From Tricholomella constricta (taxonomy: Eukaryota > Basidiomycota > Agaricomycetes > Agaricales > Lyophyllaceae), in assembly GCA_013368375.1 (NCBI GenBank), contig JAACJP010000040.1, positions 248,001 through 312,000 of the forward strand: a stretch of DNA of 64,000 bases, written 5' to 3'. Position numbers and translations under genes: made by a program. The notes beneath the pieces were generated by a model. It did no database searches. It was not told where the DNA came from and was given only the letters and a program-made list of their open reading frames with translations. Shown here piece by piece: positions 11,709 through 24,312 of this stretch (position 1 is its first letter; every line of letters begins with the position of its first letter).

Positions 11709-14237
11709 TCATCGACCTGCGACGTTTCTCGAATCAGTACCTTCCGCCACACCATTAGCCTGGCCATGGCCACCTCCCACAATTCCAGCTATCGTCTTCT
11801 GCATGTCCGTCCATTCCGTCTCTCTGGGAAGGGCCATATCACCGATATCGTAGACGTAAAGCCGGCCATCACTCCCGCCCAGTGCAGCACGCCGCCCGTC
11901 TTTATAATCCCACTGGAGTTTATTGATTGCCCTCCCTGATCCCACGCTGGTTGAAACCACAGGCACCTATTCCAAACGAGATCAGAGTTAGACCTCCAGA
12001 ATCCACGCGCAAAGGTTCCACTCGACTGCATACCTCTGTATCTGTGTTCAAGTTCCATAGGTCAAAGTGACCCGATCCGTCCACAGTGCCGAACACCGCA
12101 GGATGAGCTGGATGCCATTTGACGTCATAAACATAATCGTCCGACTCGTCGAACGAGTACAGAGGTGCAATCGCATGTGGAGTCGTGGAAGGCTTCGCGA
12201 GAGATTTGGCGCGCCACAACTTGACCGTCCAATCGACTGAGCTTGTCAGGAAGAGATCTGAGAAGTCAACAGGCCCAATAAGAGGGTGGAAATGCAGGCC
12301 CATTACAGGGCCAGCGTGGCCTTTGTACATGTCGTGTTGGTTGAGACCAGCCTTGGCCCCAGCACGGTCGTACCGGTTTGCCTGGTAGACAGTGCCTTCT
12401 TCCGTGCCGACCCAAAACGTCGTGGTTTCATTGTCGGGGAAGTCCAGCGTGGTGATCGCCACTTCCCCGGTTTTATTATGACCTGCATGGACCAGCTCCA
12501 AAGTCTCCTGTGTAATGGCCGCGGGGTGTGAATACGTTTAGAATCTGAGAGAGGGACAACTGACTTGGGGCTGAGCAAGCATATCCACTAGCCAACTGCA
12601 TACCGTACCATCGGTGCTACTTGTGATCAAGTTGTGCGCGTTCTGAGTGCCCACCATCTGCATAGCGTATACAGGATGGGTATGCCCAGCAGCCGACAAC
12701 GGTGTCTTTAGGACTGGGAGGTGTTTGGAGCGGGTATCCCACAGAAGAATTTGACCAGAGTATGTACCGCCGAAGACAAGATTTGAATGGAACGGTGAGA
12801 ACGTAACTGAGAGTACATCGGACTGCGTTCTTGCAAGTCAGTTACTAGTCTGTGACGTCGTTCAACGAAATGGTCACGGACTTGCGAATGGAAGACAAAT
12901 TCTGGACGCTCCAAGAGATGAAGATTCCAGACAGCTACAATTCCATCTGGCTCATTTAGGGCTGCTGGATTCTTGTTGTACGACGCGACGCTTAGTTCAG
13001 GGTACTAGGAGATGCATTCATTAGGTAAACATTCAGGTTAAAGATACTAACATAGGAGTCGCTTACTTTTGGCGACCAGTCTACATCTGTTATCGACCTG
13101 TTCTTGCCATAGCGTTCGTCGTAGAACTCGCAGACGCGCTTGACACGTCCCTCCGAGTCGTCCCTGCGGCAAGACCGTAAAACCGAATATTATGTCCAAT
13201 GCCCGATGGAGCACACATACCCTCCCGACTCTGTTCCTATGGTGTAGTCCCTTATATAATCGTAACCATCATTTAGAGCTCTTTGTACAATCTTTGATGA
13301 TTGTTCCACGAAATCAAGGAATTCTGGTGCCGCAAGGATGCTGGCTCGTTCCTCTTCCGATAATTCTAGAATAACTATTTCAAAAGCTGTCCCAAGTCGG
13401 GAAATAGTGCCTGCTTACCTCGAATTTCCTGCTCAATTTCCAGATCAAGCTTCACACTTTCTTCCTCGAGCTCTTTGTCACGCGCAAGCCGCTCTGCCTC
13501 GATGTCGCGTTCCCGGAGGATCCGCTGTCTCAAATCGTCTTCGTAGTCGTCTGGAGATTCTGTTTCGATCGCAGTTGTCTGAACCTCCTTATTGTAACTG
13601 ACGCGTTCCTATTGCATCCAATCAGTTGACGGTCAGGGCAAGCTAGAGAACTCGTATAGATAATCGCACTTTCCGCGGAAACTCGAACAGCTCCTGCTCC
13701 ACATCAATCAAATCACCACGTATTCGAGGCGTGAGCACCCTAGTATTGTTTAAAGTCGCATCAGTTCACTCCCAAGTCAACTACTGCTAGCACTACTCAC
13801 CGCTCAATGACATGGTCTGTTGAGCTACTCTGAAGGGCTGGAGCGGCGCCAACACTTGCCGAGAAGTCACTTTGTCTGCTTGCTCTCCCCGATCCAGACA
13901 TAGAAAGTGCAGAGGGGCCGGGAAGCCCGATACTATGCCCCAGAGAGGGCGTCCCAGGAATTGACGGCGAACGGTCTCCACTATCTCGGCCACCCCGTGA
14001 TGGGCTACCGACCAATGCATTTACAAGGTCATCAAGATCCTTGCGCACAGGTGTAGGCCCTGCAATCTACATAGAACGTGAATATTAGTTGTAAAGTATG
14101 GAGGGTTTTCATGGTGAAATTCATGCCTCAGTTGCCCGTCTCTCAGTGTCTGCCTTTAATCGATCGGCACGAGCCTTCCGGAGTTCTGCAAGCTTTGTCC
14201 GTTTAGCCTCAATTTCTGCTCTTCGTTTGTCGGACAT
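11709..14237 (-). CDS. Cytoplasmic dynein 1 intermediate chain
   Basis: The dynein intermediate chain links the motor heavy chains to dynactin and light chains for minus-end microtubule transport of nuclei and vesicles. The ATG at 14235-14237 opens [20 protein letters not shown], the signature coiled-coil that binds dynactin p150. A serine-rich linker ([15 protein letters not shown]) follows. The C-terminal two thirds hold WD40 repeats: [48 protein letters not shown], and [20 protein letters not shown] with [12 protein letters not shown]. It ends [11 protein letters not shown] at 11709-11711. Many introns of about 50-60 bases cut it; I did not fix every junction. Its length and order match fungal dynein intermediate chains. 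Confidence 0.88.
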
Positions 14238-14898
14238 GGCTTGAAGAGCGTCGGCGTGCGGTCGTGGTAGTACTAGTGGTAGTTGTCGAGTCTCAACACC
14301 AAGCGCGATTCTCAGTCACGTGATTCAAATGGCACGCGTCGCGGACCCCTCTCGCTGCTGTAACGCTCATGAACTACCTCTTGCATTCAAGGGCTCATGC
14401 CCCCGATATTCCAGATCACCTATCCTGTGGATAATTGGCAGACTCATGACGGTCTATGGTTTGTTCGCATCCTGTCATCAATGGCACTGGTGAATCCTCA
14501 GAACCCTACACTTGACGGCAGCGTCCATCAGCATTCGGCGATCAAGTTCCCAGTCACCACAAGACAAGGGCTACAAGTGACACAGGTCTATAGTCTCCTT
14601 GACCGTCTTACACCCCCCGATGCTCTATGTCTATTATAACACCTAGCTTTAGCAGGATGAAGCCAACTCGGGCGCTTCCTAGGTTTCTTCACGTCTTGAA
14701 ACACACAGCACAACGCTTGAAAGCCTCATCCACCATAGTATGTCCCCTTAGACCCCTGCCCCATAAATCAGAATAATAATTATGAGGTAGATCATCGCAA
14801 GGCGACGGTTTCGATTGACTTCCCAAGGAAGTTTGGATGATTGCGCTGATGTCCAGTCCTTAAGCTCGTAAGTGCTTCGACATCATAGGTGAAAGGAC
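14238..14898. other. Region between dynein IC and the hypothetical gene
   Basis: This holds the promoter of the dynein gene and probably the 5' exon(s) of the following gene. One open stretch at 14657 (MKPTRALPRFLHVL, about 27 codons before a GTATGT donor) may be coding. A frame at 14397-14639 is open but shows no convincing protein pattern. Confidence 0.3.
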
Positions 14899-16523
14899 TT
14901 GTCGAGAAAATCTCCTAGGACCCTTGTTGGCGACGCTCTTAGTATTGGAAGTAGCAGTCCAGGCTACCTCGATGAGCTTCATGTCAAGTTCCACCAACGC
15001 GTTCCAGCATCTGGAATGATATGCTCGAAATACGTAGCCCAAATATCCCATTTGAAACTGGAGCGCGATGAGGATGCCATTCTCATCATTTTGGATCATC
15101 TCCTTTCGGCCATTCCATGCCCCGTGCCTTCACCTCTCTTCGACTTGGAAGACCTATTTAGAGAAATATTTCGATTTGCGTGGTAGGAACGATACATCGT
15201 TCACCGACATCATTGCTAACTTGAACTTCGAACGCGTAGCGCGTTCGGCAATACCCTCATACAACAACAGGCTATGTGCCTTCTACTCATGCAAATCAGG
15301 AGCGGTTATACTTCCTTCCTGGTAGACGTCTTTTGTCTACAGAACGACTTGCATCTCCGCCGGCTGCTGCTAGATTTGATCAAATGCCTACCTGATTCTT
15401 GGTGAGCACGATCGCTTAACCCAGTCAAATTTCCCATTTTTCCTATTTGCCTACAGGATGGAGGCAGACCGTACGGATCTCCACAGAGCTGTCCAACCAA
15501 TATGGAATACGGACCCTCTGGCAACTACGCATAGGTGTGCGCACGCTGCCACGCCCTTTGTGGAATTTATTCTGCAGCTCGTGGCATTCAGTCAACCAAT
15601 CGCCCGTGCTGTTCTTGGCGCTGGTTTCATGGACGTAATTATCCGGATGTGCACGACTGGTTTTCCTGATCCAAGGATACCGGACGCAGATACCTCAAGG
15701 TGGAACGCCACCTCATCTTTAATAACTTTGTGCGTCTCCACCCTGGAGCACTTGTCATGCTACCCCGATATCAGGGAGTCGATGGCCACAAAGTGGCATA
15801 CTCTGGCCGAATGCTGGCCAAACAGTCACTCCAAGGCTCTTCTTAATCTGACGTCGATGCCTGAGGATTTCTCGAGGTTCGAATATCGGCGCGCAGAGTT
15901 AAGTCGACGGATACAGAACATGTCTTACTCGATTAGCGAAGATGTCAATATGCTCCACCAAAGTTGTACAGAGCTTCTATACCTTTCCAGGTCAGCATTA
16001 TTTCTTGCTCATTATACTTGAAACCTGTATATTCTGACTGGTCGTGGACTGTAGGCGGGCACTGCATGATACAGATATCGTTGAAGCAGCGATTGAGGTC
16101 CTGGTCAGCTTTATCTGCAGCCCAACCAGAAAGCACGACGTCTGGATGCACCTTCGCCGCGAAATAATGAAGACTTCCTATAACGTTGTCACGGAGTTAT
16201 TGTTCGACATAGTTGAATGGTTGCTGCGTAACAGGTACAGTACCCGCCAACCAGGTCTAGTTCTGCCATTTACATCTTTTAAACATTGTAGCAACGGCCT
16301 ACCAATCATTACAAGGCCTCTTGCATATTTCTTGGATTTCGTGGATTTTGTGTCTGATGGCAGCGTTTTTATGAGGACCGTAATGGAAGAAGCTGGGATA
16401 AAAACCCTCGGATATGAGAGCGACCGAAGGGTACGCGCCGTGCCGGTTGTTTCAACACACTCGAGGAGGAATTCTCTGCAGGATCTGGATCACGACCTGC
16501 TGGCGACATTACTTGTCTTATAA
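14899..16523 (+). CDS. Hypothetical helical protein, 5' end unresolved
   Basis: A spliced frame runs from about 14890 to the TAA at 16521-16523. Joined pieces include LEDLFREIFRFA, GNTLIQQQAMCLLLMQIRSG, FLVDVFCLQNDLHLRRLLLD, then MEADRTDLHRAVQPIW, PFVEFILQLVAFSQPIARAV, and near the end FLDFVDFVSDGSVFMRTVME. The sequence is leucine-rich and looks all-helical, like an ARM/HEAT-type solenoid, but I see no countable repeat. There is no signal peptide and no metal site. The first codon is unclear: the reported left edge is a TTG, and an upstream exon (perhaps MKPTRALPRFLHVL at 14657) could not be joined in frame. I do not recognise the family. It is divergent from the dynein gene. Confidence 0.6.
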
Positions 16524-16837
16524 CTTCTGCATAGCCGCATCGCATCACGAAGTTTGACGTTATATATGGAGGATGATCATGAAATGATGCTTTTTATGCC
16601 TTCAAGATTATTAAAAGAAATTGAATTTGATCATGACTTCCTACCCTTTTCAATCCTCATGGTGTCCTCAATCATCTTCATCAAATGAAAATTCACAATC
16701 TTTCACAACGCGACACAAACGCAGTCCGCCTTGAAAATATTTGGTAGTGTTTTTCCTAGAGGCCAATGGTTTTACTATGTTGAGTTATAACTCTAATTTA
16801 ATTTTTGCAATCTTTTCCCGTCTACATAACGATCACA
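16524..16837. other. Intergenic region upstream of SEN2
   Basis: About 310 AT-rich bases with no coding frame of note. It should contain the SEN2 promoter and the 3' UTR of the upstream gene. Confidence 0.35.
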
Positions 16838-18275
16838 ATGTCCATGATCACTCCGTCTTCCCGTTCTAGAGGCCCTAATAAGGGCGGCGCCAGGCGTAAT
16901 GATAACAACCGGATATACGCAAACCTCTTGCCGGTAACCTTTGTTGAACCCCCACGAAGTCGAATTCGATCAGTATTGGGCCTCCTCGGTCTTTCCTTGA
17001 CAGAAGTCGTGAATCCTCACTGCGAAGGCACTTTTGATTCAACAACGCGCTCTGTATGGGTCTCCAACTCCAAAGACACGATGTTACTCTGGCGGAGAGG
17101 ATTTTTTGGCAAGGGTGATTTGTCGCGAAGTGAACCCAGCTGGTTAGCGCGACAAATCAACAACAGACAGGCGGGCGGAAAACGTGTGTCAAGCAGCTAT
17201 TGCTGTAAGGCTATTCTTTAATTGATGAATGATTCCTTGTCTTTGTGGGGTTTAGAAATGACATCGGAGGAAGTGACTGCGAAACGTCGAGCAGAGCGCA
17301 AACAATTCAAGCTCGACCGTGCAGCAGCTATAGCAGCGGTTGCAGCAGAAGCAGAAACAATCTTTGAGACTGAAGGACGTGTTATCAAACCCGCACTCTC
17401 TGGGCCTGCAATTCCATCTGCTGCGACATGGCGGCCCCCGCCATCTCTTACTGTACCTCCAGCGACGCCGTCGCCCGATGAAGAAGAACCCACAGAGCTG
17501 GAGCCTCTTGTGGACGTCGAACATCTTCAGCTTACTCTTCAAGAGGCGTTCTTCTTAGCTTGGAATCTCGACTGCCTGACCATTTTTGACCCCCATACGG
17601 TACTTACATCTCGTCGTCAACCCGCCTTATACTAAATCGGCCATCCTAGAATGATACAATGTCCTTAAAACAGCTATGGACTGCCTGTCAAATTGCTCAC
17701 CTCCCGCCAACGATACCTGCAAATCCAAACCCGCCATTGCAATTTGATAACCCATTCCTCATAAATTATGTCGTCTATCACCACTATCGCTCCCTTGGCT
17801 GGGTAGTAAAAGGGGGGATCAAGTTCTGCGTTGACTACCTATTATACAAGCGTGGTCCCGTCTTCACACACGCCGAGTACGCTCGCCCTTTTCATCTCTT
17901 CTTTGATCGTTTCCGTTGTCATTGTCACTCACCTCTTCAACAGATTCGCCATGGTTGTATGTCCCGTGTATGAAGACATTGAGGACCAGAAGGCCTCTTC
18001 ACTCGATCTACAAAACTCCTCCCCATTCGCTTGGTCGTGGCTTAGCACTATCAACCGAGTCAACTCCCAAGTACAAAAAGTATGTCTTTTCCTAGCGTCT
18101 GGGAGCACAAGGCTTATTATTGATTCCTCTTTAGACGCTCATTCTAGTCTACGTGACGATTCCAGCACGGTCGCGCCTTTCTCACGACGTACTCTACTCC
18201 CCAGCCTGCCTGAAGCATTATTCAGTGAGGGAGGTGACACTACGGAGATTTATCCCTGCACGTATGCGGGATTGA
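16838..18275 (+). CDS. SEN2: tRNA-splicing endonuclease catalytic subunit Sen2
   Basis: Sen2 cuts the 5' splice site of intron-containing tRNAs as part of the four-subunit SEN endonuclease. The ATG at 16838 opens [12 protein letters not shown], then [20 protein letters not shown]. The family feature [22 protein letters not shown] follows, then a charged helical linker ([15 protein letters not shown]) and the [20 protein letters not shown] block. The catalytic domain has [20 protein letters not shown] and [13 protein letters not shown], supplying the catalytic tyrosine and histidine. The third residue, lysine, is in QVQKTLILVYV after an intron. Coding ends [11 protein letters not shown] at 18273-18275. 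There are several introns. It is convergent with THP3. Confidence 0.9.
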
Positions 18276-18655
18276 GCCAGGTTCATCGGGTCATGTCTTT
18301 AGTGGTAGTGTGTTGTGTATTTTATCAAATGTACGATATGTATGCCAGATTACAATCAAACTGTGATAATTCTACACCCACCATCCACCTTGCACCGTCA
18401 CGGCCATCACAATGTCGAGGCTGGGTCTTCGCGACATCAAAAAAATCTATCTTGATGAAAGATAATTACGCAGGAGCAGCCTGCAACGAAATTAGGGAAT
18501 GATGGAGCCGGTCGGTCCAAATTCCATAGCCACGAAGGAGTCTTGATCCGGATAGGAGACAGGAGAAACGCGCGAGAGTGTTCGATGATGAAGGGAAGAA
18601 TAAACAATAGGGAATATAAATGGAAGGAAGGAACTGTGCCGAGGGTCGAGTCTGC
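18276..18655. other. Convergent 3' region between SEN2 and THP3
   Basis: About 380 bases between facing stop codons. Short AT-rich tracts and no coding pattern; 3' UTRs only. Confidence 0.35.
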
Positions 18656-20379
18656 TCATATTGCACCCTTGATGAGCACCTTGCGGTATTTGTCCTCAAA
18701 TACTTGAGCAAGTTGAGATGTAGCTGGTTTGCAGTCCAAGGTCTTCTGGTTATCCGGGTCGTTGGGATTTGTAAAGAAAGCCGCCGAGTGATCCACCAAG
18801 AAGACACGTGCCGCATCAAGAGTATCGAATGCCAGCACGTTGTGAATGAAGGCCAAAGGTATTGTCCTGTAACTGCGGGAGGATCAATATGAAGAGAGGT
18901 AAACAAGAGGAAAGTGAAGGCTGACGCTTTGGTAATGACCATCAAAGCTTTGATCCGCTCCCGGTCAATGAAGTGATCCATGATATACGCGCCCATGTTA
19001 GGGGCCGTCAAGTACAAGTCGAACAACAAATGATAGTTCCCCATCGACAGCGCTCGCTGCACTGCCAATGCGTGGCGGACAGCCGGGTCCGCTTTCTGTC
19101 GAGGGGTTAGCTGACCTACAAAGATATTCAATTCTGGGAAGAGAGTCAGCTAGAGGGGTGAAGCGGTCAATCGATAAAACACTCACCGCTACGATTTCGA
19201 CCATGGAGCAGCATCAGGATACGGTATGCCGTGAATTCTTCAACTTTGCCTTGAATTCCGAGCTCATAGAGTGTTTTGAGAGTAGCTTGACATTGATTGT
19301 ACTCCACCATATCCCCCTGGACATAAACATCCGCGTGAACGATGCCTATAGATATAATGTGAAGAGGACGTACGCTTTCAAGAGCCATACGGGCATGAAT
19401 CTCGTAGACCTGCACCGTGAAGTCGTTTTTGATGCGCTGAACCTAAGGAAGATAGTCCGATGACAAATGGCATGCTATTTGGAAAACGTGACGACGCACA
19501 GTGAGGTCTTGTCGAAGGCTCTTGAATTGACTACAGATCCAATTGTAGTTGCACTTTTCACGCCAGCGTTTCTTCAACTCTAAAAGGGTTTGCTGGAGGA
19601 TGGCATAAGGGCGTATTTGCTCCGGTTTTGGTTCCTGCGGAAAGCAAAAGTTGACTTATTGGAGAAGGATAGTTGAAATGATGGTGACGCTGACCGTAGT
19701 CAACCGCAGGTAATCTTTAAACACCTGTTGCGATGTTCCAACAATAGTGTCACGATCCCAATCAATGACGTTCTGTAATGAGATATTCAGGACGACAACA
19801 GCTACATAGAACAAACGAATGCAACGTACTGGATCAGCCTCAGGATCGTCAGCAGCCCCAAATGGCGACCCGCTCCGCGAGAGCGACATGTTCTTGAAGC
19901 GTTGTGTAGTATTGTAATTGGTCTTGTGGAGGTTCTGTGACCCGCTATTTCGTATGCTCTTCGTCCGTTCAATTTCATGTTCACGCTGGAATCGTTGTGC
20001 TCGGCGATTGAGGGCAGCCTGGTCATTTGGGTCGAATGTTTGGGGCGTACTCGCATTCTTTTGAGCATTCTTCTTGGCCTTCTTATTTGAGATTGGGGCG
20101 TCATTCCTGTGGAACCATGTCATTGTGGAGATCCAGCTATGAGAAATTAGAAGGCTCACGTCTTGCGTTTAAGGTGGTTACTGAACGTCGGAGGGGGCCT
20201 TGGTAGCAAACTGGTATAGAAAAAAACACCGTGAGTAGGTGACAGCAGGAAAAGTGTTTTCACCACCTTTTAAGTTGTACTCCATCCCAGTCGGTCGTCC
20301 ATAAGGTATGAGCAGCGAAAGCATCAGCAATTACCTGTCTTAGTTCAGCCTGTGCTTCGGTCCTGTTGGTATCTGTCAT
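18656..20379 (-). CDS. THP3: THP3/LENG8-like SAC3-GANP family protein
   Basis: SAC3/GANP-domain proteins of the Thp3 type act with Csn12 in transcription elongation and pre-mRNA splicing. The likely start is ATG at 20377-20379 (MTDTNRTEAQAELRQ). The N-terminal half is charged, with SNKKAKKNAQKNAS. The SAC3 domain follows: NVIDWDRDTIVGTSQQVFKDYLRLT, then KNDFTVQVYEIHARMALE, GDMVEYNQCQATLKTLYELG, EEFTAYRILMLLHGRN and ALAVQRALSMGNYHLLFDLY. The end (PNDPDNQKTLDCKPATSQLA) is a PCI/winged-helix type tail that closes VLIKGAI, stop at 18656-18658. The block VYEIHAR...MVEYNQC is diagnostic for Thp3/LENG8 rather than Sac3 itself. The assignment of exon 1 is the least certain part. Confidence 0.85.
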
Positions 20380-20852
20380 TTGGCCCAGGCATTTTGCGAC
20401 CCAATCTCTGTCAGCGAGAGATCAGCCCAACATTGCGACGAAGCAATAAACCCGGTGCTTACTTTAACTGTGGAGGCCATGAATCCGAAGACATGAGAGA
20501 AAGAGTATGAGAGGCTTTGGACGGGCAATTGATTTACTAGGATACAGAACCAAGGTGTTTTCCCGCTGTTGAGCACGTTGATGATGAGTGTAGGGCTGAG
20601 AGAATAGGACGTTTCGGGCGAGGATCTAAGCGTGTCAAGCACAACCAAACAAACTACTGCACAGCACGTCGACGCCATGTTAAGTAGTACATTTGTCCGC
20701 TCATCGACTTTCAGTGACGTTGGGCGTTGAAGCAGGTCAGGCTGGGAATCACTCGCTTTCCAACACGACATCAGAGGTCTTTCCAGGTTGCACTGCGGTA
20801 CCAGATAGATGGTCTTCTCCACTCAAATTTGATCTACATCTCCTGCATGAAA
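20380..20852. other. Region between THP3 start and the GEF-kinase stop
   Basis: About 470 bases. A 148-codon minus-strand frame (20376-20822) is open but opens on a non-ATG codon and has no recognisable domain. Just after the kinase stop there is an alternative frame (QRCRSNLSGEDHLSG..., ending TGA at 20749-20751) that would extend the kinase only if an unusually short 23-base intron were removed. I regard both as unproven. Confidence 0.3.
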
Positions 20853-23800
20853 TTAGGTATCATACTGTTGGATTGTAGAATCCAGTTTGTCCTCTGCCGT
20901 TGATAGCATAGCCTCCAGATCACGAACTGATGGAATTTCAGGCTGTCCACCGACGGAACGCCGAAATTCTGCAGGTGAAATGTTGCTGTCGGAGTCAAGT
21001 GGTCGATGGTCTTTGGGCAGCCCCGGCGTCAGACGAGCAATCACATCCCCTACGGTTGGGCGGTCGCCTGGGTGTTGTCGCCAACAGTCCCCCATCAACG
21101 ACCAGAGGGCTTCTGTTAACCCCCAAGAACTCCAGGACACACTCGACGCTTCTGGCCGGCTCGGTCGTGTTCCAGTTTGGACCCTGAGCATCACGGCGGT
21201 ATCACGGGGAAGTTCGAAGAACGGAATTCTCCCAGTAAAGATCTAGAATTTCCGTCAGTACGAGTCACGAACTTCGCCAGGAAGAGAATAAATAATATTC
21301 ACTTCGTAACAAACGCATGACCAGGCATATATGTCGCTGGCTTTTGTGTTATGGAGCTCGTCATCGTTCTCTATGTCAAACAGCTCTGGCGCTTGCCACC
21401 TGGCCGACCCTCCTCTGGATGCCGCTGACGAATGAGATGTCCACTTCAAGATCTTTGAATCCGAAACAGCTGAAAGCCCAAAATCCGCTAAACAAGCTCG
21501 CTTCGATTCGGTGACGAGGATATTTGCCTATAGTCCCAAATCCAGTAATTCTCAGCGTTAACATGGCGAACTGATTTACCGCTTTCAAGTCTCCATGGAC
21601 AATGACATTCGTGTGCAGATAGGAAAGTCCTGCAGCTATATCTGAAGCCTGGAATGCTGTCCTTAAATCTCAGTGACAGCAGATACGATAAGTTCTCACC
21701 AGAAGGACCCGCTCAACGTCTGGATTGCGCTCCAAGAAGACTGTCAGGTCCCCATTTTCCATCCAAGGGGAAACAAAACAGAGACGGGAAATGTCTTGAT
21801 AAAGACCATAAATTGGTAAAAGATTGGGATGCGATAGTTGTCCCCATAGAATGGCCTCATTGGCAAATTGCTGGAGAAAGATTTGTATGAACTTGGACGC
21901 GGGATGGACAGAAATTAGAGAAAACCTTCAAGAAGTTATCCTCCTGGCTTGTTTGATACAGGCGAATAACCTTGATGCAGACGGTATGACTGCGGAAATG
22001 TCCTTTGTAAATGTCGGCAAAGCCGCCTGCAGCAATAGGGCGACTTTCTACCACGATGCCCTCCAGACTGTAACAAGCTGGATAAAGGCCCGAACGCTTA
22101 GAGAGTCGTTGTGTCGCGACCACGAGGCTGCGCCGAAAAGAAGCGTTCAGTTGAGGAATATCTAAAAGCTATGATTGAATAAAAATTCAGAGGAGTCCGA
22201 TATTGATCGCAACGAAACTCACTGTTTGGAACAGATCAAGGAATTTCTGGGCATCTGAACCTCGACAGCGGAGAAGGCGCTTGTATTGGACGATATCTTG
22301 AAATACGGAAGCAAGGCGTGTGATGAAAGAAATCGCCTGGATAGCCGGAGCAACAACAGGCGTTGGTCTGCCTGTGATTGCCGCGTCCCAGTGTCTTGTG
22401 AGGCTTGATTCTGGGTCCTACAAATGCCTGAGCAAAAGGAAAGAAAAGAAAAACCAGCAGGCATACTATATCTGCCACCTCAAGGCTGAGCGAAAAACCT
22501 TGGTGGAGAAGCGTTTGACGGCAGATGTCACTAGTTGGGCCACCGTTGATCACGTTGGATACATATCGTAAACCCCTGGGTGGATGTAGAGCCGCTACTG
22601 CTTGGGACGAATTAGATCTTGTTATAGCGGCAGGTCGACATATAGTACCCAGGTTTGTATTTCCAACGTTGTGACCTTGGAGCTTCGATGCTTGCCCTTG
22701 CTGCTGTTCTTTAAGGTTGTCATCATGGGAGAATTCTGGCGAGTTATGGTCATGCCATTTTTGCAGATCACCTCCAACGTTTCCCTTGGTCGACTGCTCT
22801 TGCGCCACAACTTGCATTTCTTTGAAAGCAAGGATCGCCTGCCTTAGCAACTCTACGTCCGGGTTGCCCGGAATCGTTGTTTCAGCTATCGCCTGCAGCA
22901 ACGCTGGGTATCTACTCAGATGCTCGACTGGACGATTTAGACAATGTCCCAAATAGAGGCGCATAGATTCGCCTCGACGGGTTGAGATGTGCCGAGAATA
23001 ACGCTAAAGGATTCAACAAATCGTTAGGACGTTCTGTGTAAATTTAAGTTGTGCGAGATCAAGCGAACCTCGATGAAGAGACGAAACGCAGGATTATTTG
23101 CCAACTCGTGCTTCAGCCTTCGTTCTGCCAAGGGATAATTTCTAATATACGCCGGATAGGCTGCCGAAAATTCGCGAGTCGCCATGTGAAAGAGAATGTC
23201 GCCAATTTCCCCAATCATCGGTCCGCGCCGACGGAGGTATAACATCTCCAGTAAACGGCGGCTACATGCCCGTATGTCTAAGATGCGGTGAAAGACGTCA
23301 GTTATGAAGTTATCCAGTCCATCTGAGGGTATGATTAGAGGTGGATTAGCGCCTCGGAGTGGTTGGATGAAAGTCGAATCTACGAGATCGAGGTCATTGA
23401 CATATTGCTCCTCCGCGCGAATAAGTGTATGGATGAATCTAGTCTCGCCGCCAATCACTATCACTAGAAAACATGACAGGGCATTTGCTTACGTCTGCCG
23501 GTCAATCTCGCTCCCTGGTAAGGATAGGCGCACTTGTGGTGGAGGGATCACTGATCGTAATTCCCTGATAGGAGGAGCTTCCATCATATCGGACAGCAAC
23601 TGTTTGAGAGCATTACCCTAAATAAAAGAGGTGGAAGGGTGTATAGCGATTTGAAGGAGAAATCTCGACCTTTTTTGGACATCCGCTGACATAGCAATCA
23701 GGACCTTCATTGCAAGTCGGAGAGTAGCATCGCGTCAACATGGTCATCACACCCGTGGGTGCCTCCTGGAGCCCATTGGCCTTAGTATCGTCATCGTCAC

Positions 23801-24312
23801 CGTCGGATACGAATACATAGACATCATCGATGTCGTCTTGAAGCATACGCCCGGCCCACCCGACCTCGTAAAACATGAGCTGGCTTTGAAGGCTTCGCGC
23901 AATCTGTAGAGCCGCTCTGCGGTCGGTCGGAATAGCACCATGATTCATACACAGTTCTCTCCATATCAACGAATGGATCGTCGTCTGGAGGTCAAGTATC
24001 AAGATTGGCAGCCAAAACGTAGCCCATGGAACATACTACGATGTCCTTGCCCGTGAATGCACGATGATAAGAGGTGTTCCCTTTCACGTGTGTCCCACGT
24101 AGAACTTTATCCCATATTTCGGCGGCGAAATGCGATAGGAGCGAGAATCTGTTCACAATTCGATCAAGTTCTAGCTCTTCGTCGCGCTTTCGGGAAAAAT
24201 CGTCATCGTTGTCACGGTGCATGACCAGAATTTGGCGCCCTAGACTATCGAACACGATTTCCCGTGACAGTTGATTGACTGTCAATCTGCGTACTGCGAG
24301 TATTCGGCCCAA
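20853..24312 (-). CDS. DEP-RhoGEF-protein kinase fusion protein
   Basis: Three modules lie in one minus-strand gene. (1) DEP region, about 23613-24312: HFAAEIWDKVLRGTHVKG, AFTGKDIV, then DRRAALQIARSLQSQLMFYE and a cysteine motif CYSPTCNEGPDCYVSGCP, as in fungal Rom2-type Rho1 GEFs. (2) DH (RhoGEF) domain, about 22700-23470: TLIRAEEQYVNDLDLVDSTF, then RLYLGHCLNRPVEHLSRYP. (3) Kinase, 20853-22460: glycine loop AAGGFADIYKG, lysine in VCIKVI, catalytic HGDLKAN, ADFGLS, APELF and GDCWRQHPGDRPT, all intact. The kinase and its N-terminal extension resemble the large tyrosine-kinase-like families of Agaricomycetes. The DH end and the kinase linker share a single uninterrupted exon (22964 to about 22495), so the fusion is visible directly. 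I find no PH or CNH domain. The true N-terminus lies upstream of 24312 and is unresolved; the first in-frame start seen is TTG. Confidence 0.85.

Noticed and set aside
20749..20852. C-terminal extension of the GEF-kinase beyond its stop
   Set aside because: Requires a 23-base intron, shorter than any other intron here; the simple stop is preferred.
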